Positions 27,780 to 34,775 of a stretch of DNA of 64,000 bases are shown here, piece after piece. The notes beneath the pieces were generated by a model, which saw nothing but the letters and a program-made list of their open reading frames with translations, did not search any database and had not been told where the DNA came from. The stretch comes from Crocinitomicaceae bacterium. GTDB taxonomy: Bacteria; Bacteroidota; Bacteroidia; Flavobacteriales_D; Crocinitomicaceae. Position 1 is the first letter of the stretch, and every line of letters starts with the position of its first letter. A program made the position numbers and the translations under genes. The DNA lies in contig JABURP010000022.1 in assembly GCA_014762645.1 (NCBI GenBank), forward strand, positions 35,899 through 99,898, in the 5' to 3' direction.

Positions 27780-28313
27780 TCAATCAATAAATCGTTCATC
27801 TACTTCCATAACGTGACCACATTTATCACAGGTCCGCAAATCTTCAGATGTATAAAACTCCTTAAATCTAGGTTGGAAGTCCTTCTCCACATTATTAAGC
27901 TCAAAATAGGTAGCGTGTAATTGATTATTACAATTATCACAAAACCACATTAACCCATCTTTATAATCTGTTCCTTTTCTCACGCGTTCAACCACAAGGC
28001 CGACAGAATTAGCAGGACGAACCGGGTTGTGTGGAACTTTGGCAGGAAGGAGAAACATATCACCCGCCTTGATAGCTACTTTACGTGCCTCACCATTTTC
28101 TTGAATGGTAACAACAATATCGCCTTCTAACTGATAAAACAGCTCTTCCGTTTCGTTATAGTGATAATCTTTTCGTGCGTTTGGGCCACCTACGATCATG
28201 ACAATGTAGTCGCCTGATTCTGTATATAAATTCTTATTAGACACCGGGGGTTTGAGCAAGTCCCTGTTTTCATCTATCCATTTTTTTAAGTTAAAAGGAG
28301 GTGCTATTGCCAT
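27780..28313 (-). CDS. haaO: 3-hydroxyanthranilate 3,4-dioxygenase
   Basis: From the ATG at 28313 the 177-residue protein matches the bacterial enzyme closely. Arg47, His51, Glu57, His95 and Arg99 fall at the positions known for the Cupriavidus enzyme (in ARKDYHYNETEELF and PAKVPHNPVRP). A C-terminal rubredoxin-like metal site is present (FCDNC and TCDKC). It opens the ring of 3-hydroxyanthranilate, leading to quinolinate for NAD synthesis or to complete tryptophan breakdown. A longer reading frame reaches 28400, but the added residues are not family-like. Other kynurenine-pathway genes are not in the window. It converges with the type B gene, 6 bp apart. Confidence 0.94.
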   Translation of the reverse strand: MAIAPPFNLKKWIDENRDLLKPPVSNKNLYTESGDYIVMIVGGPNARKDYHYNETEELFYQLEGDIVVTIQENGEARKVAIKAGDMFLLPAKVPHNPVRPANSVGLVVERVRKGTDYKDGLMWFCDNCNNQLHATYFELNNVEKDFQPRFKEFYTSEDLRTCDKCGHVMEVDERFID

Positions 28314-28381
28314 GATATTACGATTTTGATATGAAGTTAATAAAAAGATGGATTGGCCATTCTGATAATTATCATAGAAAT

Positions 28382-28416
28382 AAAAAAACGTCCGCATCAA
28401 ATTGACACGGACGTTT
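28382..28416 (-). terminator. terminator of the type A protein gene at 28437-31013
   Basis: On the minus strand AAACGTCCG pairs with CGGACGTTT across a 13-base loop and is followed by a run of Ts. It separates the T9SS gene from haaO. Confidence 0.85.
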
Positions 28417-28436
28417 CTTATCAGAACTGATTTAAA

Positions 28437-31013
28437 CTATTGTTTAATAACTTTTACATCTTGTACAGTGTCACCTGAGATAACACGAACAAAATAAACA
28501 CCATCCGTATATTTGCTCATATCAATCTTCATTAGGCCATTTTTGACACTGAATTGATCTGATACAATTTTCCCGGTGATATCTAAAATAACGATAGAAG
28601 CATTTGCATCTGCGTTAATTAATTGAATATTTAATACATCATCAACCGGGTTAGGATATGCTAATAGAATCATTTCTGATTCTTCTAATCCTGCACAGTC
28701 TTCAACAATAATATCCATGTTATCTGTTGTTGTACATCCATTATTATCCAGAGCGGTAACAGTCATTGTGTTGTTACCAATTGTTAATGTATCGGTTTCT
28801 ACATAAATCAACTGAGAAGATTCTCCCGTGTTCCATGAGTAAGATACATATCCTCCTCCTGCGTTCAACACAACTAACTGATAATTACACACAGTAACAT
28901 CACCACCCAAATCAACTTCAGTAACCACATTTACATCAATGTTGATTGTATCGCTGTTTGGACACCCAAGCGAATCGGTGACCGTTACATCATAGGTACC
29001 AACATTTGCTGCAGAAATTGTTTGTGTAGTTTCACCAGTTGACCAGCTGTAGGAATCAAATCCTGCACCCGGGTCTAGTGTTAAAGGATCATTTGAACAA
29101 ATCGTTGTATCTAATCCAAGATCAAGCTGAGGTTTAGAAACGATTAATGGAACTCCTGTTCTACACACTTGTGGGCCACCAGCGGAAGTTGCAAGCACAA
29201 GATCACAGAAACCAGCAGTTTCAGATGTACCTCCAAAGCTAGGACTTGAGTACTCATGGTGAAAATAGAATCTGTTATTTATAGGATTCGCTGTGAAACA
29301 TCCCATGTCACTCAATCCGGCAAAACTAGCTACCGTCATAGTACTTGTTGATGGTATCACAAACCTGTTTATGCTTTGGGTTCCACTAGCTCTGTATGTT
29401 ACAGATGGGTCTCCATTGTAAATTTCCGCAACACCCCAAAAAGCAATATTCTCAGTGTTTTGTGCCGTTAGTGCACCTGTTCCAAGAGTTGTAACATTTC
29501 CGGACATAATATCAATTTGATAAAATGTTTGATTCTGAGAAGCCCAGATAATTACCATACCTGAACCAGCAAAAATTCCAAAGTCTCCTGAGCTGTTATT
29601 CACAACAATTGGTGTAGACAATGTAATAGCTGATCCTGATTGAATATTCAGGTCTTCATCCATTGGAGCAATGTGGGTAATGGTGTAATCTGATCCCAGA
29701 AAAGTTCCAACCGGGTCAGTAGTTCCATTCCAAAGCGTATAAAGTTGTCCTGTTTGAAGATCTGAAAAGATTCCGTCTCTTCTTGGCCACGACGTCCATG
29801 GTCCCACAAAATCAAGATCAATTCGTCCCGTGTTATTATCTCCAACTATGTAAAAATAGTTTTGAGATATAGCTACACCACTTCTGTCATCACCTGTGTA
29901 GGTGTTGTGATCCGATACCGTTATGTTTGTTGCGGTAATTGTATCGATATAGAATGATGGAGGCATATCTCCATAGAATAAAGTGATTGATTGTGCTAAA
30001 GTATAGTTGATAACCATACCCGTATCTACCAGAGAATTATTCAATTGTGAAGTATACCAGCCTATCCCAGGTCCTGAACCTGTTATTACAACTGTGCTAT
30101 CTTCACAGGCATATAGTGTTGGATCCGTTGTAGCCGCCTGTACGGTAAACTCAACCGAATCATTAGAGTTACAGGCATCATCTGCATTATAATATACCAT
30201 GTGTGTTCCTGTTCCTGCCGTTGCCGGATCAAATTCATTATTTACAATCCCCGTTCCGGTAAAAGTTCCGCCACCAGGAGAGAAATTTGGTGTGAATGCG
30301 TCACCATTATCACAGAAAGTCGAATCTCCTGAATAAGTTAAAGTAAGTGGTGTTTGAACCTCAGCGATAACCTCTACAGGAGGTCCAAAACATGCACTGT
30401 CAGGGTCATACGAGGCAACCCAATATGAAGTTGTAGACGATATTACACCTGTATTATACGTACTACCCGTTGCAAGTGGTGGATTACCAGTATTCGGCGT
30501 TGAAAACCACGACAACGGATCTGCAGAAGATGCCACCAACGTAAAATCTCCTGAATTACAAACTGGTGAAACAGGTGAGACAGTTACTGGTTCAGCAGTT
30601 GTACAAGCAGCACAGCTTGACCAGTAGGCTAATACTCTGGTTGGTCCACCACTACAAGTTCCGGTTCCTCCACAACAAACTCCCAGGTGAATGCGAGCAA
30701 CACCTGTAAAGGTTGCGTTCCATGTTAGTTCAGACCCTAATCCGCACCAGTCATCATTTCCTGCCTGGAAGTTATTCAGATCATCCGTAACAATAAGGTA
30801 AGTATCTCCTGTATAGGAACCTCCTTGTTGACAGTGACTAAAATAATAAGTACATCCGGAGACAGCATTAAATTCATAATAACCTCCGGTAGAAGGGAAA
30901 GTTTGTACCGCAAGATCCGGGACAATAAAGCCCTGTGGGTCAGTACATGTGCTTTGAGAAAATGCGTTTACTCCGCAAATCACAAATGCACTAAAAAGTA
31001 ATTTTCGTATCAT
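28437..31013 (-). CDS. secreted protein with T9SS type A sorting domain
   Basis: The 858-residue protein has a signal peptide (about 1-20, AFSQ) and a cysteine-rich beta domain (about 22-135) with YYFSHCQQGG and HLGVCCGGTGTC. Next are Ig-like CHU-type segments (about 140-290), then a region near 330-600 whose short repeated strands suggest a beta-propeller. Two Ig-like repeats follow (DSYSWSTGETTQTIS and YVSYSWNTGESSQ). The C-terminal type A signal (about 780-858) begins LLAYPNPVDDVLNIQ and ends VRVISGDTVQDVKVIKQ. It would be exported by the type IX system and anchored or released at the surface. Its C-terminal domain is closely similar to that of the next upstream gene. TATTTTTG at 31034-31041 is a -7 candidate. 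Confidence 0.88.
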   Translation of the reverse strand: MIRKLLFSAFVICGVNAFSQSTCTDPQGFIVPDLAVQTFPSTGGYYEFNAVSGCTYYFSHCQQGGSYTGDTYLIVTDDLNNFQAGNDDWCGLGSELTWNATFTGVARIHLGVCCGGTGTCSGGPTRVLAYWSSCAACTTAEPVTVSPVSPVCNSGDFTLVASSADPLSWFSTPNTGNPPLATGSTYNTGVISSTTSYWVASYDPDSACFGPPVEVIAEVQTPLTLTYSGDSTFCDNGDAFTPNFSPGGGTFTGTGIVNNEFDPATAGTGTHMVYYNADDACNSNDSVEFTVQAATTDPTLYACEDSTVVITGSGPGIGWYTSQLNNSLVDTGMVINYTLAQSITLFYGDMPPSFYIDTITATNITVSDHNTYTGDDRSGVAISQNYFYIVGDNNTGRIDLDFVGPWTSWPRRDGIFSDLQTGQLYTLWNGTTDPVGTFLGSDYTITHIAPMDEDLNIQSGSAITLSTPIVVNNSSGDFGIFAGSGMVIIWASQNQTFYQIDIMSGNVTTLGTGALTAQNTENIAFWGVAEIYNGDPSVTYRASGTQSINRFVIPSTSTMTVASFAGLSDMGCFTANPINNRFYFHHEYSSPSFGGTSETAGFCDLVLATSAGGPQVCRTGVPLIVSKPQLDLGLDTTICSNDPLTLDPGAGFDSYSWSTGETTQTISAANVGTYDVTVTDSLGCPNSDTINIDVNVVTEVDLGGDVTVCNYQLVVLNAGGGYVSYSWNTGESSQLIYVETDTLTIGNNTMTVTALDNNGCTTTDNMDIIVEDCAGLEESEMILLAYPNPVDDVLNIQLINADANASIVILDITGKIVSDQFSVKNGLMKIDMSKYTDGVYFVRVISGDTVQDVKVIKQ

Positions 31014-31033
31014 AGCTAATATTTAATTTCCGC

Positions 31034-31041
31034 CAAAAATA
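31034..31041 (-). promoter_or_regulatory. -7 promoter element for the gene at 28437-31013
   Basis: Reads TATTTTTG on the minus strand, matching TAnnTTTG, 20 bp upstream of the start codon. No -33 TTG at normal spacing. Confidence 0.4.
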
Positions 31042-31221
31042 GACCTATTTTTTATGGGATAATAGGTTCGAAATATTCATTTAGCCGAATGACATTTGTT
31101 GCATTGGATAACTCCTTTTTTTCGGCACTTTAATCTGCTTTAAGTAAAATTTAAATCGACTAATAGTCAAATAAAATCGATAATTGGTTTTGATAATTAC
31201 ACGTTCTAAATTATACACAAA

Positions 31222-31253
31222 TAAAAATGCCCTGCACGTAAGCACAGGGCATT
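31222..31253 (-). terminator. terminator of the type A protein gene at 31281-33647
   Basis: AATGCCCTG and CAGGGCATT form a 9 bp stem around a 10-base loop. On the minus strand this is followed by a T-rich run. Confidence 0.88.
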
Positions 31254-31280
31254 AATGTTTTATATGAATTTGCTAAAAGC

Positions 31281-33647
31281 TTATTGCTTCACAACCTTCA
31301 CTTCTCTCGTTGTTCCGTTGTGCGTTACTCGAATGAAGTAGATACCATCAGATACCTGAGACATATCAAGTTTCGCAATGTTATCAATAACAGCGATTGG
31401 AGCAGTTACAACTTGTCCCTTGATATCTATTACCTGGAACGTAGTATTTGCATCAATTTCTGTCAATTGAATGTTCACGAACTCCTGAACTGGATTCGGG
31501 TAAACTGCCATTTCAAATGAGTTTTCTTCTAACCCTACTACACTAGTTACAGTAACTGTTAGCGTTGAATAACACCCATTAGTATCAGTTACAACAACAG
31601 TATAATCTCCAGCAGTTAAATTGAAGATATTCTCTGTATCGTCATTATCACCTGTACCGTCATTATCCCAATCTACAGTAAATGGATAGGCATCTCCATA
31701 AATAGAAAGATAAACCGCTCCATCTCCTCCAAATGTTTCAGGCGACGGTGACGCAGCTAAAACAGGTGCAGGTATAGCTGTAACATAGGCTGTATCAGAA
31801 GTAGGACAACCAAGTGAATCAACTGCATCTACATAATATGTACCACCTGTAGTAATAGAAATTGTAGATGTTGTTTCTGATGTACTCCACATATAAGAAT
31901 CAAACCCAGGTGTAGCAATATAATCAGCCGGATTAGTTTCACAAATTGTCATATCATCAATATTCACCGGAGCACTTTCGTTAAAGGTGATTTGAACTGT
32001 TGAATCAACACATCCAATAGCATCTTCTACGGTAAGTGTATAAGTTCCTACAGGAGCATACGAAGTATCTGATGATGCACCATTACTCCACGAATAAGTG
32101 TAGTTATAGCTCGCGTTTGCTGCACAATTTGTAAACCTGATTACAGGTCTGTTGCTTGAAGTACCTGTAATAGTGTTGTTTCCACAGACACCGGAAGCAT
32201 CCGCTCTATAATAAATGCATGAAGTATAGGATGTGGTTTCATAACCAACTGCTGCATTATTTGTAAAAGATGAATTGTTTAAACAAGTCTCTACGATTAG
32301 TGTACTCGTTCCATCCCAGAAATATGGTGCCGGAAATTCAAACCAATTCCATCCAGTAGTAATTGTAATGTTAGTTGGAGGATAAACTTCTACAGGACTA
32401 TTATCCCAAGCTGTCATAACCGAATCCGGAGAACAGCCAAGTTTAATATTCCATCCATCCAAATTAGGTGTTGACCCTTGAAGACCTGCAACCGGATCAA
32501 TATAGAAAGCTATTCCTGATATGTTACCTGGTTGTACACCTGCTGCAGTTAATTCGCTAGCCGTATAGGCCATTTGATGTCTAGCTCCCCAATACCAGTT
32601 TCCTAGTGGACTTGGGTAACCAGTAGATGAATTGAACCCTGCAAATGAAGCATTTGAACTTAGTGTGTCAACAGATCCTGTACAACCCAATCCTGAAATT
32701 CCGCAAGTCTGAGTTCCAACTGGAACACCGCCAGTTAATGAATCTATAACCAAAAGTCCCATTGAATCTGTACAAATCCACTCAGAAGGTGTATGGGCAT
32801 AAACTTCAAGTGGTGAAGGTGCTAAATCATAAATCGTATCACATACAATTACAGAGTTTGAATTCGCATCTGTTAAGATACAGCAGTATTCTCCTGGTGT
32901 TAAACCTGAAATTGTTGCCGTTGTATCACCATTACTCCATGCGTAGGAAATAGGTGCTACACCAAATTGAGAGGTAGCAGTCATTTCTCCTGTTGCCTGT
33001 CCAAAACAAACTACATCCTGAACATTAATAATAGAGCCTGAAAATGACCCAGCATTGACAGTGAAGTTATCAATAGCCATATCACTTGTAAATGAAGTTC
33101 CTGTATTACCAACCACTTTGAATTGAACGGAATCTTCACTTGTTAAAAAAGCAATATCGGTTGTACTAATCTGCCAAAGGTTAACGTTATCAGTAAATGG
33201 TGCAACCAGACCAGTCCATGGATCATTGATTCCGACTCTATATTCTAGTGCCATAGTTCCCATGGTAGCGCCAAGCATGTGGTAAGCGAAGCTTACTTCA
33301 GCCCCAGTGTTACCAGTTAAATCAAACCAAGGAGATAACATGTTTCGTGTGTCACTAGAACAACCAGAAGTTTCTGTATACATATAATGACCAGTTCCTG
33401 TTCCCGGATTATAATCGACAGAAGGACCTGTTCCACCGGATCCAGTTCCTCCAATGTCACCATTCCAATCGTTACCACTGTCAGCTGCGTCATTTGACCA
33501 ACCAGTGGATAACATTACATAACCTGAACAAGAGGTGCTTATGCCCTCTCCTTCAAAGTCTTCAACATACGGGAACGTGTTAATCACCTGACCAAAAGAG
33601 GTCAAGCCTAAAAACGTCCCTACGGAAATAAGTAAAATTTTCTTCAT
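31281..33647 (-). CDS. MAM-domain secreted protein with T9SS type A sorting domain
   Basis: From MKKILLISVG at 33647 (an ATG four codons upstream, at 33659, is the alternative) the protein is about 788 residues. It has a signal peptide (about 1-19), then a MAM-like domain (about 22-200) with VEDFEGEG, FDLTGNTGAEVSFAYHM and AIDNFTVN. A SprB-like repeat follows (about 205-270, CFGQATGEMTATSQFGVAPI). The central part is unassigned. Ig-like repeats include FDSYMWSTSETTSTIS. The C-terminal type A signal (about 710-788) begins AVYPNPVQEFVNIQL and ends REVKVVKQ. It is in tandem with the shorter paralogue downstream and has its own terminator. TTG-N20-TACCTTTG upstream is a textbook Bacteroidota promoter. 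Confidence 0.88.
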   Translation of the reverse strand: MKKILLISVGTFLGLTSFGQVINTFPYVEDFEGEGISTSCSGYVMLSTGWSNDAADSGNDWNGDIGGTGSGGTGPSVDYNPGTGTGHYMYTETSGCSSDTRNMLSPWFDLTGNTGAEVSFAYHMLGATMGTMALEYRVGINDPWTGLVAPFTDNVNLWQISTTDIAFLTSEDSVQFKVVGNTGTSFTSDMAIDNFTVNAGSFSGSIINVQDVVCFGQATGEMTATSQFGVAPISYAWSNGDTTATISGLTPGEYCCILTDANSNSVIVCDTIYDLAPSPLEVYAHTPSEWICTDSMGLLVIDSLTGGVPVGTQTCGISGLGCTGSVDTLSSNASFAGFNSSTGYPSPLGNWYWGARHQMAYTASELTAAGVQPGNISGIAFYIDPVAGLQGSTPNLDGWNIKLGCSPDSVMTAWDNSPVEVYPPTNITITTGWNWFEFPAPYFWDGTSTLIVETCLNNSSFTNNAAVGYETTSYTSCIYYRADASGVCGNNTITGTSSNRPVIRFTNCAANASYNYTYSWSNGASSDTSYAPVGTYTLTVEDAIGCVDSTVQITFNESAPVNIDDMTICETNPADYIATPGFDSYMWSTSETTSTISITTGGTYYVDAVDSLGCPTSDTAYVTAIPAPVLAASPSPETFGGDGAVYLSIYGDAYPFTVDWDNDGTGDNDDTENIFNLTAGDYTVVVTDTNGCYSTLTVTVTSVVGLEENSFEMAVYPNPVQEFVNIQLTEIDANTTFQVIDIKGQVVTAPIAVIDNIAKLDMSQVSDGIYFIRVTHNGTTREVKVVKQ

Positions 33648-33679
33648 ATCTAAAATCATTTTTTATTGTGATAAGTATG

Positions 33680-33710
33680 CAAAGGTATTAATATGATTAC
33701 CGTTAGTCAA
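33680..33710 (-). promoter_or_regulatory. canonical promoter of the MAM/T9SS type A gene
   Basis: On the minus strand TTG (33710-33708), a 20 bp spacer and TACCTTTG (33687-33680) fit the -33/-7 consensus. The leader is about 25-30 bases to the ATG at 33647. Confidence 0.7.
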
Positions 33711-33862
33711 TGTTATTTTCCGGTTGTCACAGTAAACCAGGTGTTTATCCTAGCGTCTTGATAGATTAATCCTATATCACTAAACGCTCTGTTGTCCAGC
33801 AGTTCATGAAACGATTAAAAGCTCTAAACCGATTTAGTAAGCCTTGATATGTGTTGCTAAAT

Positions 33863-33878
33863 TGTTATATATATAACA
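33863..33878. promoter_or_regulatory. perfect 16 bp palindrome, possible operator
   Basis: TGTTATATATATAACA is its own reverse complement. It is about 90 bp upstream of the -7 element of the SDR gene, and TGTTATAT recurs near 33893. The site could bind a dimeric regulator, but AT-rich DNA can produce such palindromes by chance. Confidence 0.3.
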
Positions 33879-33961
33879 TTATAATATTCTGCTGTTATAT
33901 GGTGAACAAATTCATTACATAAGAAAACTCACTTGCCACAAAAGTTAAGTCAATATGTTGC

Positions 33962-33969
33962 TAACTTTG
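33962..33969 (+). promoter_or_regulatory. -7 promoter element for the SDR gene
   Basis: TAACTTTG matches TAnnTTTG, 20 bp before the ATG at 33990. The nearest upstream TTG is 26 bp away, longer than usual. Confidence 0.45.
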
Positions 33970-33989
33970 TTATAAAATATAAGAGCATT

Positions 33990-34775
33990 ATGAATCTGGA
34001 CCTATCTCATAAAACTGCTATCGTTTGTGGAAGTACACAAGGTATTGGAAAAGCTACTGCAGAAGAATTAGCAAGACAGGGAGCAAAAATTATTTTAATT
34101 GCACGGAACGAAGAAAAACTTAAAGAGGTAATGTCTCAGTTGGACACCTCGGAAGGCCAGGTACATGAATATTTAACAGCTGATTTTTCCAAAGCGGATG
34201 AGTTAGAACATAAGTTAGCTGATTTTCTTCCCGGAAAAACTGTTCATATACTGATCAACAATACAGGTGGACCGGCTGGTGGGCCAGCTAACGAAGCAGA
34301 TATTGATGAATTTAGAATTGCCTTTAATATGCACCTTATTTGTAATCATATTTTGGTGGGTGCAGTGAAAGACGGAATGAAGTCTGCCGGCTATGGACGG
34401 ATCATTAATATTATTTCTACTTCAGTTAAGCAGCCCTTGCCAAACCTTGGTGTTTCAAATACAATTCGTGGAGCAGTAGCTAACTGGAGTAAAACTTTAG
34501 CTAATGAACTAGGACAGTTTAATATTACCGTGAATAATGTCTTACCTGGTGCCACAAACACAGCACGACTCAAACAAATCATTGAAGCTAAAGCCAAGAA
34601 AACCGGGCGCAGCTACGACGATATTTTAAATGAGATGAGTGAAGCATCACCTATGAAGCGAGTAGCACAACCGGAGGAAATTGCTAATGCCGTTGCATTT
34701 CTAGCTTCGCCTGCAGCCAGCTATATTAACGGTATAAATGTTCCGGTTGATGGCGGACGCACAAAATGCCTCTAG
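33990..34775 (+). CDS. short-chain dehydrogenase/reductase
   Basis: The 261-residue protein is a classical SDR. It has the cofactor-binding TAIVCGSTQGIGKATAEELA, the NNTGGPAGG (NNAG-like) segment, catalytic Ser in RIINIISTSVKQP, and the C-terminal FLASPAASYINGINVPVDGG. The usual catalytic YxxxK is not obvious. After the Ser the text reads PLPNLGVSNTIRGAVANWSK, where Asn stands in the Tyr position and Arg near the Lys. This same replacement is known in a subgroup of SDRs annotated as 3-oxoacyl-ACP reductase-like, so activity and substrate are uncertain. Reading from the in-frame TTG at 33933 would add a tail without family likeness. It shares a CTAG stop/stop overlap with the convergent gene. 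Confidence 0.88.
   Translation: MNLDLSHKTAIVCGSTQGIGKATAEELARQGAKIILIARNEEKLKEVMSQLDTSEGQVHEYLTADFSKADELEHKLADFLPGKTVHILINNTGGPAGGPANEADIDEFRIAFNMHLICNHILVGAVKDGMKSAGYGRIINIISTSVKQPLPNLGVSNTIRGAVANWSKTLANELGQFNITVNNVLPGATNTARLKQIIEAKAKKTGRSYDDILNEMSEASPMKRVAQPEEIANAVAFLASPAASYINGINVPVDGGRTKCL

Larger units (their letters stand above)
33648..33989. other. 342 bp divergent control region upstream of the SDR gene
   Basis: No gene is seen. On the minus strand it carries a canonical promoter (33680-33710) for the MAM protein. Toward the SDR gene it carries a perfect 16 bp palindrome (33863-33878), a second TGTTATAT half-site near 33893 and a -7 element at 33962-33969. Confidence 0.6.

Noticed and set aside
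28314..28400. Upstream extension of haaO
   Set aside because: Starting at 28313 puts Arg47, His51, Glu57, His95 and Arg99 at the known positions. The added residues look like non-coding DNA and overlap the neighbouring terminator.
31061..31085. GGTTCGAAAT resembling a tRNA T-loop
   Set aside because: No matching acceptor stem, anticodon arm or D arm is found around it.
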